From Amphiprion ocellaris (Eukaryota; Chordata; Actinopteri; Pomacentridae): a DNA stretch of 64,000 nt. Location of the stretch: contig NC_072788.1 of the NCBI RefSeq assembly GCF_022539595.1, positions 15,612,553-15,676,552 on the forward strand, read 5' to 3'. This document shows positions 10,931 through 24,588 of this stretch, piece by piece. The first letter of the stretch is position 1, and each line of letters opens with the position of its first letter. The position numbers were made by a program, and so were the translations under genes. The notes under the pieces are model-generated. The model saw only the letters and a list, made by a program, of their open reading frames with translations. It ran no database searches and was not told the DNA's origin.

Positions 10931-10961
10931 AGGAGGAGGAGGAGGAGGAGGAGGAGGAGGA
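10931..10961 (+). repeat. (GGA)n microsatellite
   Basis: Ten units of AGG/GGA, followed 35 bp later by a (GT)n run at about 10,996-11,019. Confidence 0.95.
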
Positions 10962-11019
10962 ATCCTTCTGCAGTGTGTGTATGTATCCGTGTCCTTGTGT
11001 GTGTGTGTGTGTGTGTGTG

Positions 11020-13600
11020 GTGGGCCTTAAGGACATCCTTAGGGAGCTGACCCAGAACAATGACAGGTTTACAGCACAGCACCAAGCAGGCAGGCTCACA
11101 TGTGGCTAATATCAAACAAAGACCAAGATCACTGAGCGTTGGAGCAGATCTGATGCAACCCGATCATCCTGATGATTAGTAAGGCTGGTAATCTGCTGTC
11201 CAGGCAGGGAATCTACTATATCTGGTCAATGCATTTACCTTCCTCATGTAGTCAAGAAATTCATAAAGCTCTTAAGAAGAAAATCCACAAGGAATCACTC
11301 TGTCTCTTGTGTTTCGGAACAACTGTGTTTTTAGTTTTTGACCCCTGGACGACAGTCCAATAGGAATGAAAATTACCCAGCAAGAGTGCGTGGTGTTCTG
11401 TGTGCAGCTGTTACTCTTGCATGCCAGCAAAAAAATGTTAATAAATTTCTTTGTTAAAAATGTTGCCATTTAGCAGCTTGCGAACTTCTGCTTCTACAAT
11501 AGCTTTTAGTTTTTTCACTGCACAACCTGCAATAATGTTGACTTTGTTTCACTTTAACGCTTGCATTTGGGAAGTCTCAATAAGTAAGGACTTCACTGTT
11601 GTGACACGACTTCATAAAGACGTATCATTACTTGAAACTTGGAAGCAAAAACATTCAAGTCCTAAGTTTTGACCTGGTAATATACTGTAACAACATACAG
11701 AAAAACAATAAGCAAAACACCATTTACAGAGCTGTGAAGAGAAAACATTTCAGTGCCATGTCAGTGTAACATTTAGCATTCAGACACCGGAGAGATTTAC
11801 AGTAAAAATTGTCTTAAGAGACTCACATATGACTTACACATGTCTATAAGGCTGTAACTCTGGACTTGTTATAACCGGACATGAGACTTGATTTGCCCCG
11901 AAAAGACCCAAAGAGATTTGTTAGTATAAAATGTATTATTTGACTTGACACCATCAAAAGGCTCCAAAAAAATCGCTCCTTGTCATATTTTCACAATATC
12001 CAAGCTGCTGAGGACAGCTTCATAAATTTTAATTTAAGATTGTGGAAATCCTATTATTGTATCCTTTCGAATTGCTTTAAAGCCTTGGAAAGGATTTTCT
12101 TTCCACAACTGCTGAAGAACTTCATTATTTCCTTCATTTGTTCGCCTCTACGTGCAATGGAGGTTCAAAAATAAACCTTGGTCATGTCATGTGCATAACC
12201 CTAAACCTAACCACAGGATTAAATAGCACCCATATGCCCTGATGTCAGTAGGAAATTTGCAAAAACGATTGAATTGCATGCATAAACCTCATCCTCATAT
12301 TCTGTCCAAAGGGTATACTTCTGCTATTTAATGCCATCCACAGAAGAAAGCCACCCTGAGATGAAAGCAGAGTCATATCCCACCTGAGCTACAAATGATC
12401 TCTCCCTTTGGGCTATGAGCTTACTTTGTGGTCTCCCTTTTCCCTGCTCCCCTGCTCTCCTCATCCATCCATCCCTCCGTCTGAGCTCCATTCAGAGAGA
12501 GAAACAAACCACATGTTTCAGGGAGGAATCCTAAACGGGCAGCATCCCAGACCAAAGTACCTCCAGCTCTCCTGCCCCCTGGCATCACTTAGCTCTACCC
12601 TGTCATTAAGGACAAGGTTGGATGATTTGTGTTGGAACGCAGCCCTTTATTAGAGCAGGATGGGTGCAGAGGGGGAGAGACGGGGGAGAGGGGGGGACAA
12701 AGGAATGATGTCATCTCAGGTCAGGCCTGGAAGTGGGTCGGGACCTGCGGTGGAGAGTCGGTGTTGCCTTTGGGCTTCACTGCAGGAAAACACAGTGCAT
12801 GTGTCTGTGGATGGAGATGGAATGATGTGGAATATGAGGAACGGGACTGTGTAATTTGGTATGTGTGTATGTGATCTGTATCTGGATGAGTAAATATGTG
12901 TCTTTTTTTGCATTGGATTGTGGGTATGCAAGCGGGTGCATGAAACTTAAAGTGTGTGTGTGGGTTTGCAAATCCGTGTGTGCAAAGGCATGTGGTCGGA
13001 AAAGTATAGGTTGTTTATGTTGCGTTCGCTCTTTGTTTCAGTGTTTCTTTAGTGGGTGGATGGTTGAATGAATCATTTGGACAGAGGCTGAGGTATCAGA
13101 AAGAGTGGTTTGGCTTTGGGGGAGAAGGGGGGAGACAAGAGAGAAGGAAAACCAACTTGTACTTGTGGCTTCTGGATTCCTAATGCACACTACTGCACAG
13201 TGATGTCTGCCTCCCTCCCGCTACCTACAGTACGTAGTGTGGAACATATCACATACACCACAGACAGCTAGGACTGAAACTAATTATCCAGTGCATGTCT
13301 GTGCAAGTATAGCGGTGAGCTATGCTAACATTATGTACTTTATCTTAGATACTTATAGTCTGTTGCCATTCAGGTGTCTTTTTCACAGTTACAGTGCATG
13401 TGTACTCACCAAATTGATTGATGAAATCTGGATACGCCACAAGAAACACTCAGATTTACACCATGCAAGATTTCTTTTAAATAAGTTTGACAAAATGTAG
13501 AGAAACTTGCTTTAAAGACTGGTTCACGTTAGTAAATGGCATCTTGAATTCAGTCTGTAGGTCTTTGTGAATCCTTTACCTGGGTGCTTGGTGAAGCACT
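11020..13600. other. intergenic, no gene recognised
   Basis: The stretch has short purine-rich patches (12,655-12,710, g- and a-rich; 13,105-13,150) and a loosely (GT)-rich patch at 12,855-13,010. No conserved frame, RNA gene or clear transposon was seen. Confidence 0.5.
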
Positions 13601-14110
13601 TTCGCTGACAAGCTTATTGCTAACACATTAGCCATTTCACCCATTGGTTTGTGGACATCTGTTTTGAAGTCTTGAATTTTTTTTTTTTCGAGCTGGTGTG
13701 ACAATCGAGGAGTGGATCTGACTGAGAACCTGAGGACACTGCATACGCTAATATGGTAACAACTTGTCAATCACAAGGAAACCCCACCCTAAAGCTGCTT
13801 TATTGTCTAATTGTACCCAAGTAAGACCATAATTGCTAAAATGAGCACCATGCTGTATTCAGAAGTCTTGAAACTAGTAAATGAGACCATAAAATGCTTA
13901 CTCAGGTAGCAAACCAAGAGAAAAGTAGGGTCATTTTGCCATAGGCTTCTGTGCAATCAGACTTGTTTTTGCAACCACAGGAGTCGACCATCGCTGGACA
14001 TTAGCAAAAAGGCAGTTTTAAGGCACATCATCTGCCACATTTTTCTGGGGCCACTTGAACATGAAGGTTTCATGTTCTCCAGGGATTGATAAAAGATTTT
14101 TGTGACATCA
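13600..14110 (+). repeat. dispersed teleost repeat, copy A (partner 33,470-33,965)
   Basis: Motifs in order: cacccattggtttgtggaca, ttttgaagtcttgaatttt, gaaactagtaaatgagacca, gcttactcaggtagcaaacc, gagaaaagtagggtcatttt, cataggcttctgtgcaatca, gacttgtttttgcaaccaca, ggagtcgaccatcgctgg. The same order occurs at 33,470-33,965. Many teleost genomes carry this repeat as I remember it. I cannot assign its class. Confidence 0.65.
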
Positions 14111-15370
14111 TCCCAATGTAAAGTCTATTAGCCAAGTGTCGCCCACCCCACCAGGCTGAACATTCACACAAATACTAGTTTATTGAGGAGAGCTCTTATA
14201 CCATCTACTTCTTCTCATAAGAAATCTCCATTTTCTCTGCCGGTGAATCCACTTCTCACAGTGATTGCATTGGAATGAACTGATTTCACAGCAAAATTTT
14301 GCCAAATTCAGTGTTGGCTTTGAAACTGTTGGGTCCCTTAGATGCAACCTAAACTATGGGTGAGGTCACCAGATGATAAGCAGGTTAGAAATGAAGTGAA
14401 ACACTCTCAAATGATTCTATATCCTTTTTTTAAAAACTTTTCTTTAATATCACATATTTATTGCTTTGTTTCAGTGGAAACCACAGATTTTCTGTGAACT
14501 ATGGCATTAAGAATAGTTACATGATGTGTTAAGTTGCTAAAATGGGTTAAGATGTATAAACACTGTTATATATGTTATTAGGACATCTATATAATCATTC
14601 ATTCATCTAAATTTTACTATTAAACAAACAAGAATACACATTATCTTCCCCAGCAGTGCACCGTCATTGCATATACTTCTGCATTTACCAGTTGCTTGTG
14701 CAGGGAAACCATGTGAATGCTGCATAAAGATGATGATACATCCTTTGACTCACAGCCATCTTTAGAGCGAGCAATCAGATCAACCATAAATGGACCACAG
14801 ACAATTTAATGTGATGGCCAATTTGATGGTTCTTTTAATGGCCTGAAGATGAAAAACGTCCTTCTTTTGAAGTACAAGAACACTTTCACTGGCCATGTAC
14901 AGTAGTTTCAATGTCAGTCACATCAAACTCCAACTTACACTGAATCTGAATTGAGAACTTTTAAAGATACATTTATACAGCAAAGCTGTAGGTTTCATAT
15001 GCACACTTGTCATTAACGCATTCATTTCAAATGTAAACTGCGAAGGAAGTGGACTTGCTGTGCACTCCTGATGTTATTTCACATATTTATTGCAACTTTT
15101 TGTTATCTCTGCCTCCAATAATATTTAGATGGAAGGGGACTGATAGGAGCAGAGTTCCAATAACAGAGATTAAGTTCTCTGGGGGTGATTGTGCAGCGTT
15201 TTTGAGGAGAGAGGCGTCTGCCTAAGTAAACTCAGCCCAACACTGAGGAACTGCGCTCTGGAACGTGGTGGTGTAACCGGAGCGCGGGTTTGGGAATAGC
15301 CCAAGGGAACTGGGCTCAGTTTTCCAAAAGCCTCTATCTCCCGCGATATGTAGTGTGATTTGAAGAGAGA
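14111..15370. other. intergenic, no gene recognised
   Basis: AT-rich sequence without recognised features. The last 200 bp before the (GT)n are more GC-rich (gaactgcgctctggaacgtg and following), which could be a regulatory patch. Confidence 0.45.
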
Positions 15371-15372
15371 CG

Positions 15373-15486
<114 letters not shown>

Positions 15487-15932
15487 AACAGGGGAAGTGG
15501 ATGGAGGGCTTACAGAACGGCTAAGTCAGGAAAACAAGTCTCAGGAAACCTTATACCTCACTCTGGCACCAACACAGGCGTTCTTTCTTTCTCCCTCAGT
15601 GTCTCACTCTTTCTTTCAGTCTCTCTTTCAGCCCGCCTGTCTTGCTGTATCTCTCTCGCCCCTCTCTGCCATTTTCTGTACTGCAGGAAAGAGGAGGGAA
15701 AGCAACAGCAGTCAGAGCAACAATAAAACAAAGGCTTGACACTTGGTGCTGTTAGGAAAATAATGTTGACCTTCTTGGGACCTCCTCATGTTGTTGGGCA
15801 ACTCTTTTGCTTTTTTCTTAAACTACCTTTCCTTTTCCCACAAATTCGTGTTGCTTTTTTGGCACACCTATAGTGTATTGTAACATCAAAACATCAACAG
15901 TAATGTGGGCATTGCACCAAACTGTTGTAGTG

Positions 15933-16385
15933 AAGAGAGAGCTGAGCTAGAAGGCAAATCGCTCAATTTACCTGTCAGTCTACCTTCCAGCTCTTACCAA
16001 TGATCATGATCTCTGGGTTGTGACCAAAAGAATAAGATACAAGCGGGTGACATGGATTTCCTCTGTAGGGTGGCAGGGTTTAACCTTAGAGATAGGGTGA
16101 AGAGCGCAGTAGAGTCGCTGCTCCTTAGCATCTGACGGTACCAGCTGAGGTGGCTCAGGCATTTGATAGGTGGCTTCATGGGCACATTTGATAGGTTGCC
16201 TCATGGGCACATTTCTTTTGTTTTCTGGGCACACCCAGCTGGGATGAGACCCCAAGGTAGGCCTAAAAGTCACTGAAAGGATTACATATCTCATCTAGTT
16301 TGGGAAAACCTTAGGATCTCCAGAAGGAGTTTGAAAACATTGCATGGAAGGGGCCATTTATAGTCATGTTTTTGGCTACCCAGCA
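15933..16385 (+). mobile_element. LINE 3'-end fragment (RTE/Rex-like), copy 2
   Basis: The order gagagctgagctagaaggca, gctcaatttacctgtcagtc, ctctgggttgtgaccaaaag, gggtggcagggtttaacctt, agagatagggtgaagagcgc, gagtcgctgctccttagcat, ccagctgaggtggctcaggc matches the fish LINE C-terminal region and the copy at 6,426-6,848. It is same-strand, frame-broken and lacks the (GGAT)n tail. A 25-bp tandem duplication lies inside it at about 16,157-16,206. Confidence 0.7.
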
Positions 16386-17560
16386 AATGTAACTGCAATG
16401 TTTAACTTCATCAAAGCTCCAGTTTGGTCTCTACCTCCTCCTGAAGGAACAGGAAAGCATGTACAGAGGAGTTGCTCAGATTACAAGTGCTTTACATTTC
16501 TGTTTTAAACACGAGTCCTGACAAGAATTGAAACAACCAAACCAGCTTTTATGACACCCAGGTTCGCAACATGAATTGTTGAGACTGCATGTGTGCCATT
16601 GCGGGATGTCATTTTTGGGGCTTTTTTTGATCAAAAAATGCCTTCCTTTGACTGCTACAGATGGCACAGTAAGTGTGAACCAAAACAGTGAGCTGAAGGA
16701 CACTTAACTTTAGAGCTAAGAAAACTGCATAGTTGGGTTCTAATTCTCTGTATGTTCGTCTCTAAGAGCAACCTCTCTACACACACAGTTCTTAAATTAT
16801 GACAATAGCAGCTTATAATGAAGAGCTTTTATTTCTTAGAGTTAGAAAGCCCCAGATGGTTATTATTAAGAATCTTTTAACAGCAGCCACCCACCAAATC
16901 AAGTCCTCTCATCCAAAAGTACATTATTGAGCCAGTAATAAGTGAAGCTTACACTTAAAGCATGTGAAGTTAAGATGAAGTAATGCAGTGTTGGGCAGTA
17001 GCATCACAACGAGTAACACCATCACTAGTTTAACTATGTTTCTCAGTTTTAATGCCCATCAAGTAGTGCGATAGCGTCCACACAATCTACATTTTCTCAA
17101 GCATCTCTGAAGTGTCAAGCGCAGTGGAGCTTTAATGCAGGCTGAAATAGTAGACTTCCTTTATTGTAGAGGATCTTTTGGCGTAGTCTACTACACTTTC
17201 CAAGTAGCCTAACCAACACTGGTAGTAATACACATGTCTGCTTTTCCATCTGTACCATAAGGATTTCAGGTGGGTATTCACTGACAGGACGTCTTTCCAT
17301 TTATTCATTAAAAATAAAAAAATGCATCCAATCATTGTTATTACACATATCACTTCATTTAGTACCAGTGGAGTCAGGATTTTGCAATTAAGAAAGAAAA
17401 AGAAGTCCAAATTTAGAATTTGAAGGGACTGATGGCAGCAGAAGACAGTTGACTTAAGTTCCAGTCCAATCTCAGACCATTATTATAATAATATTATTTA
17501 GTCAAGTCTAGTCTGACTTTGTTTTACACTCACTATTTTCCACTTAGTGTAGCTGCATTT
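16386..17560. other. intergenic, no gene recognised
   Basis: AT-rich, unremarkable sequence with short open frames only. No repeat with clear termini was seen. Confidence 0.45.
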
Positions 17561-17564
17561 TCAG

Positions 17565-17850
17565 TCTGTTTGGTTAAGTTTAGGAACCAAAACCTCTTGA
17601 TTAGATTTGCAAAGGGTATCATGGTTTGGGCTAAAATACATCCTGTCTCTACATTAACCGTTGTTTCCAAGGTTGGAATTGTACTCAAGTTTAAATGCAC
17701 ACAATATGTCGTCTTTGTTATTGGGGATGCTTTCTGTTTGTCAGTGATCAGAATGGGTGATAACCTGACTGCTGAACCTGAAACTTCCCAACTGGAAATG
17801 AATAACCATAACCTGATAACATGCGAACGGGATGAAACATGAAACATTTC
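17565..17850 (+). repeat. dispersed teleost repeat (ggttaagtttaggaaccaaa type)
   Basis: The run ggttaagtttaggaaccaaa, then atcatggtttgggctaaaat and ttgtttccaaggttggaatt resembles a common teleost interspersed repeat with 'ggttaggtttaggcacaaaa ... atcatggtttgggttaaaat'. Open frames on both strands here (17,519-17,847) are by-products of the repeat. Confidence 0.5.
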
Positions 17851-18059
17851 ATTTATGAAAACAACCTTCGTACTTACAATTGACTGCTGGACTTGGATGA
17901 AAATCTTTGGCGATTTTAGTATAAACAGCTATTGCAAATTGCAAAACATGCACAAGCCTAAAGAGTATTGTGTCCTTGGACTCTTTTGTGAAATATTTAT
18001 ATGATGGACACATGTCCTGTTGCATCAAGGATGTTTGAGGCTTTTAGATCTAATTTTTG

Positions 18060-18700
18060 CCTGAATTTTTCCACTCTTTCCCAGATTTCCGCTTTTGCTT
18101 TCTTTCTCTGATTTCCTGCTTTGGCTCTTTTGCATAGAGCTTCAAATACAAGATACCTTGTATGGCATCAAACCACTAATGTAAATCACATTAGCTACCA
18201 CTCTTTTCCTTTGTCTCACAGTCTCCTCTGTGACTCTGAAGAAAACACAATTTTCCTGCCTGCACTCCTTTATCTTATCCCTTTTCCACCATCCCTAAAG
18301 CACTTGTCTGTGTCTGTCACTCTCTTTCCTCTTTCCACTGCTTTTCCATTCCTTTCTCTATCTTTTCCCTCTGTTCTTTCCCCTCACTCTCTGGACCCCA
18401 CTCTCCACCTCCTACAACAAACACACCAACTTATATCCCAATCATCCCTCTTTCCATTTGTTTGCTGCCATCTTTTTTTTCCTTCCCCCTAACGTTCTTT
18501 CTCTACCGACACCTCATTCTCCCTGTCTTTCGCTGTCTGTTTTTCTCAATCTATCATTATCAGCCTCTGTTTCCGTGTCTCCCTCCGTCTCCACCTTATC
18601 AGCTTGTCCTTCCTCTGCTCTGTGCCACAGTTCTTCCCTCTGTTTCCCTCTTTATCCTTCACTCCACAGCTCTCTCTGTGTCCTCCTCAGTGTTTCTATG
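18060..18700 (+). other. pyrimidine-rich tract
   Basis: About 640 bp strongly enriched in C and T on the plus strand (many ctctttcc, tttccctctg, tctccctccg runs), leading up to the (GT)n block. No gene is seen. It is a simple-sequence-like region with strand asymmetry. Confidence 0.6.
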
Positions 18701-18765
18701 GGGGCAGCGAGTGGTCAGGCCTGCCTGCAGGCATCAGCAGCATGGGGCCACAGCCTCGGGGTGTG

Positions 18766-18770
<5 letters not shown>

Positions 18771-18849
<79 letters not shown>
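18771..18849 (+). repeat. (GT)n microsatellite with (GCTTGT)n tail
   Basis: About 39 GT units followed by three TGCTTG-type units to about 18,867 and a short (GT)n to 18,880. Confidence 0.97.
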
Positions 18850-18851
<2 letters not shown>

Positions 18852-19057
18852 TGTGCTTGTGCTTGTGTCTGTGTGTGTGAGAGAGGCTGATTGGCACAGT
18901 GCCCAGACCCACCTCCTGAGGTGAAACTCGCTTCTTTTTTTCTTAGCAGTCTGGACTGCTGCCCAGACTGACCCTTTCAAACACGCACATATACAGACAT
19001 GCAGACACATTCACAGATAGGCTCCCTGGCACAGAGATGTAGTCCAATAATACACAG

Positions 19058-19061
<4 letters not shown>

Positions 19062-19150
<89 letters not shown>

Positions 19151-19160
19151 TACACACACA
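19062..19160 (+). repeat. (AC)n microsatellite
   Basis: About 42 AC units to 19,147, then an interrupted gcatacacacaca. It is complementary to the (GT)n 210 bp upstream and lies beside the Tc1-like remnant. Confidence 0.97.
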
Positions 19161-19188
19161 GTGGAAATTCTTAGCTTTTTTGACGTAT

Positions 19189-20230
19189 TTAGGCCAGAAA
19201 ACAGTTGATTCTACTTGAGTCAGTGCCTACAGATAATGGTGGTTTTCTTGGAACAGCACCACAAGAAATATTAGTTATTGATTCAATGAAAGTATCCATA
19301 GATGTAATGTCCACCAGTCTCTGACATCGTCTTGCTGAATTTTTTTGACCACTCTCCAGCTCAAAAATCCTGCAGTTGCAAGATGTTTGAGGGTTTTCTT
19401 GCATGTACTGACTGTTTCAAATTTCCACCACAGCATTTCAGTGTGGTTTAGATCTGAGCTGACTTTTTGAGCCATTCCTTGGTGGATTTTCTTGTGTGAT
19501 AAGGATCATTATACAGCTGAAAGGCCAACTTCTGGTTTAACCTCAACTTTTGTACGGACATTGTCTTCAAGCACTTCTTTCTATGATGCAAAGTTCATTG
19601 TTGAATCAATGATTTCAAGCTGCCCAGCCCCTGAGGCGGTGAAACAACGCCGAACCATAACATTTCCACTACCGTGTTCCACATTTGGTATGAGGTTGTT
19701 CTCCTGAAACGCTGTCTCTGCTCTGTTGCTGTGGCCAAACAACTCTATCTGTGATTCATTCTGTCCAGAGCACAATATTCTAAAAGGCTCATTCTCTGCC
19801 TGTATGTTCACTAGCAAATTGCAGTTTTGCTTGAATGTTATCTGTGGACAGCAAAGGCTATATCCTGGCAGGCCTCCCATGCAGGTCAAAGTTCATGCAA
19901 TCTCTTTCTTTCTGTAGATACATGCAGTTTGACACCAACAACTGCAGGGTTACCTACAGATCCTGTGATGCTGTATTCTTTGGTTCTTGGAGACTTTTTT
20001 TCTTTACATCAAACACTGCTCAAGAAGCCAAGCCTTAGACAAATCCAAGTCCTCTCAGTGGAATTATTTACTCCAAATAATTTATAGATCTTTTCAAATC
20101 CCTTGCCATACCCAGTCACGCACAGTCTTTTATCTGAAAGCCTTAGAGGGCCACACCACATACTTTGACAACAAATAGAACAGAAGACCCCGATGTCAAG
20201 ACAATTTCCACTAGTTATTCCCAAAAGAAG
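19189..20230 (-). pseudogene. Tc1/mariner-like transposase remnant
   Basis: Read on the minus strand, several frames in order recall a Tc1 transposase. Near 20,170-20,010: GYGKGFEKIYKLFGVNNST, like the N-terminal helix-turn-helix. At 19,800-19,581: SGQNESQIELFGHSNRAET, then NLIPNVEHGSGNVMVRRCF and TASGAGQLEIIDSTMNFAS, which match the catalytic-core series W(S/T)DE-x-(F)-ELFGH ... VKHGGGS-M-WGCF-A-G-G. At 19,475-19,275: SSDLNHTEMLWWKF, like SPDLNPIE-LW, then KTLKHLATAGF and KKIQQDD. The catalytic-core Asp before E appears replaced (GQNES in place of SDES), and the parts lie in different frames with stops, so it is dead. Terminal inverted repeats were not found. Confidence 0.75.
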
Positions 20231-20624
20231 TTCTAATTTGAGGACCCCAATTGTAATTTTTTGGTATATTTACTTTTTCAAACTACTGACACATTTTTAA
20301 AAAATGAATTTAATTATATAAATGACAACAAAATATCAATTGCATGTGTCATTCTCTGTCCGAATATACCACATTATACGACTCAAAGGCCTATTTATAT
20401 CTTTTTCACTACAATAATAGCTAAAAATACAGCATTACAACTGTGTCTTTCTCAAAGGTATGTTGTGTAGCTTGCTTCATACGTTTTCACTATTGTTATT
20501 TAACATTTATATTAGATAAATCTATTTTCTTATTTCTGAAATCTGTTTTCCATAAGCTCTAGATGTTTGAGGACAAATTCGTGTGCCTACAGTGTGTATG
20601 TGTGTGAGTTTCTTTGGCAGCGTT

Positions 20625-20706
20625 TGTTAGCTGGGATGGAGTCCAGCCCCCAGCAACCCACTATAGGGTAAGACAGGTATAGATATAGGTATATGATAGA
20701 GGGATG
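20625..20706 (+). mobile_element. LINE 3'-tail fragment (L2/CR1-like)
   Basis: The text gctgggatggagtccagccc, then cagcaacccactatagggta and a run of imperfect (GATA/GATG) units matches the 3' tail typical of fish L2-like LINEs. It is very short. Assignment is by memory. Confidence 0.45.
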
Positions 20707-23580
20707 CATGGTCTCCTTTGCAATAAAGAAAACTTCCACCCACAAATAAATAACACCCGCTTGTAATCCCGAGCGGTTTCCAAGTCTTACTTTCAGGTTG
20801 AGCGCTGTTATTTACCTGAAATGTTGGTGTTCAGATTTACGTTCTGAGCACTTTAAAAACGACTTGGTGTAAAAATTTTTTGACTTTGGAAACAGTTCCA
20901 TTTAAAAATGCAATCACCAATGTTTCCCAGAGTGCATTTAAAGGACAAAACTGAATGGGCGTAAAAAGTGTTTCAAACCTTCCCACTTTCCCGTATTTTT
21001 ATCAGTTTTGTGGCTATAGTAGATTGTGTCTCCTACAAAATATGTCTACCTAACTGATTGTTGTTTGTGGGAGCATAAACACTGAAGGTTGAAGGTGTTC
21101 ACTGACAATAACGTGACAAGAAAATGGAAAGTGGGGAAATAACAGCAATAAAAGTGTTGTGTATTTATAATATAGAAGGTGCATGAACCATATGTCTATT
21201 TTGTTGCCAGACCTACACCCACTGTCACTTTATTCAGTATCAGAACAGTTAAATTTGTCATTTAAAGCCAGCTTAGAATATCATGAGTAATATGTTCGGA
21301 ATTATTTGTGACTGCAAGTGTCACCGTTTTATTTTGTAGCCGACAGCAATAAATTACATTTGAAATATTGCAACGTGATATACTATGACGCAATTGTTTC
21401 TGTTGCAAAAATTCGTCTTTAATGTAAATGTTTTTAGCAGCTTTTAAAGTGTTGCAGTGCGTAATTTTCCCCTAAAACATAAAAGGAATGGGTAGAGCGT
21501 CATCTTCAAGCTGAAATCATACGAGGAGCAGTTTGCGTTTTATCAGTCCTCTGGCACATCTTGCACAGCTGTGTCACTCTTTCCGTGTCATGGTCAACTA
21601 GCATGAGGCTGCTGGCCTCCGCACTCCCATATCTGCTCCTTGAGGCCTTTGAGCCAGACTCCAAAATGTGAAAAGCTGTGTTATTTATTCTTGCTGTCTG
21701 TTGCGGTCTCTGTCACTTTCTGTCGTTTTTCTTTCCCCTTAAGTTCCAATCTTTCAATAATGTTTAATTCCCTCGTAATAACTCCGTAGCCATTTATATG
21801 AGTTCATACTCATTTATACTCACTGATAGATCAATAGAGAGATGGATAGATTTAGAGCTACCACAACTTGTCCCAGATCCTTTCCCCAGATGTAATTCTA
21901 ACGAAGGCCAGCGTCAGGCCACTTGCATCCCCGGCCACTCGTTCCCTGACACTTGGATGCCAGCGCTTCTGTGGTTTCAGCCAATGAGCTCACCCCTCTT
22001 GAAAATAACAACAGTGACATCATTGTTTTGGCCCATCGCAGCTCCCACCCAGTGAGGAGTCAGAGGTAACCCGCAGCGAAGGGAGCAGGAAGCTAAAAAT
22101 GAATGGAAAGAAAAAGAGAAAGGGGAAAAGATGGAAAAATGGCTTTAGTTTAAAGGTAATAAGGTTGGTTTATAGGCAGAAGAAGAGGAAGGAGAGGGAG
22201 AGGCCGGATGGAGGACAGACAACGGAGACATAAATAGATTTTTCTTTTGGCCTATAGTGGTGTTTTGGGTTGCTGCTTGTCTACATCTATTACTATTTAA
22301 CTGTCATTGGATCAGCAAGGCTTTCCAACGCTTTTTTTCCTCTTGAGATCATCGGTTGACGTCGCAGCTGCTGTTCGGGACTGTGCCTCACATTGACCCT
22401 CTGGCCTTTCAACCTTGACCTCTGCTAAACCCACACACACAGAGACCACACACTTCTGATTAAATGGCCAGTAAACCTCATTCAGACCACCTGACACACA
22501 CTAATGAAGGACAGAATGCATACACACAAGAAAAGATATCTAATAAGCTTCACTTTCTTTTGCATGGGTTCCCTGCGCACACAGAACCATAAAAGCAAAA
22601 ACGCACTAACTTGCAAATAAACAATAAGGATAATACTTGGCTTAAAGATCTCCATTTATATATCCATGGCAGATACAAAAATGAGAACCCAGTTAAAATT
22701 TACAATCTGCCAAAAAATCAAGTGGTCCAACATTTCTGCTGTTGTTTATTGCATCTGAGTACAGCAAAGCAAGGCCTTTTTTTTTTTATTAAGCTCTGAT
22801 GTGAATTTCTCCACAATGAGGCACTTCTGTTAGTTAGCCAGTTGTCCAGTTGGTGAGCCAGCTAAGGCATAAATACTGGGGACAGTAAACAGACATTTGC
22901 CTTTTTTGAAGAGCGTGCATTTTTTAAGGAGCTATCTTCACAATAAACACTAGATTGCAATACAAGCTTCCTGTAAGACCTGCAAACTGGCTTTTACATT
23001 TGTTATTTCCAAGAAGAATAGGCTGTTTTACAGAGGAACAGATATTCTTAAAGTATTGTGATAACCACGGAGGTCCCAAAATAGAACTCTGAGGAACACC
23101 TTTACAGTTTTTTAAGGAAATCCAACAATTCCATCAATGCATACATGGCTATCATCTAAAGAGAAAAGTAGCATAATTTGGGAAAGCCAGTGTTTACGAT
23201 TCAGCACAGTCCTCTAGCAGTTGTAGTAATTATGACAGAAGCAAAGGATGGAATCGTCCCCCAGTATAGAATGGAAAAATCCAAGGTGGAGGTCTGGGTA
23301 GATGGATGGGTCAATAAAACAGTGGAGGACACTGTTTATTTATTGTTTCAGTTAGTTAATGCAGAATTTAAGCATCACCACGATTGTTTTGTAGCTTGAA
23401 TGTGATTACAACTGTTATCATGATGTTTAGTACTTATTCTAATCCAAACTATGTTTCCCATTCCCATATGTTTTTTTTTTTGTGGCTGAACTTAACCAAA
23501 TCTTAACAACAGAACATCAAAAATATAAAACAGTTTTACCTTTTAGCGGTCAGTTGTAAACTTTTAGGACGCAAATACAA
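20707..23580. other. intergenic, no gene recognised
   Basis: Mostly single-copy AT-rich sequence. About 21,490-22,060 is moderately GC-rich and free of repeats; it could be regulatory. A purine-rich patch lies at 22,090-22,225. No gene is seen. Confidence 0.4.
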
Positions 23581-23945
23581 CACTACTGTTCAAAAGTTTG
23601 GGGTCACCCAGGAAATTTCATGTTTCCATGAAAACTCACACTTTTATTCATGTGCTAGCATAATTGCACAAGGGTTTTATAATCATCAATTAGCCTTTCA
23701 ACACCATCAGCTAACACAATGTAGCATTAGAAAACAGGAGTGATGGTTGCTGGAAATGTTCCTCTGTACCCCTATGGAGATATTCCTTTAAAAATCGTCA
23801 GTTTCCTGCTAGACTAGTCATTTAGCACATTAACAATGTCTAGACTGGATTTCTGATTAATTTAATGCTATCTTTACTGAAAAAACTGCTTTTCTTTCAA
23901 AAATAAGGACATTTCTAAGTGACCCCAAACTTTTGAACGATAGTG
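23581..23945. mobile_element. MITE with long inverted ends (Tc1/mariner-like)
   Basis: The left end CACTACTGTTCAAAAGTTTG then GGGTCAC and the right end GTGACCCCAAAC then TTTTGAACGATAGTG are inverted copies of about 27 bp with two mismatches. The element is 365 bp with no coding potential. The right end abuts TA; the left flank is AA, so the TA target duplication is only half kept. This is a well-known teleost short element. The superfamily is inferred from end and flank. Confidence 0.85.

Positions 23946-24588
<643 letters not shown>

Noticed and set aside
17519..17847. Overlapping open frames of about 105 codons on both strands
   Set aside because: The sequence is a dispersed teleost repeat; the frames have no known domain.
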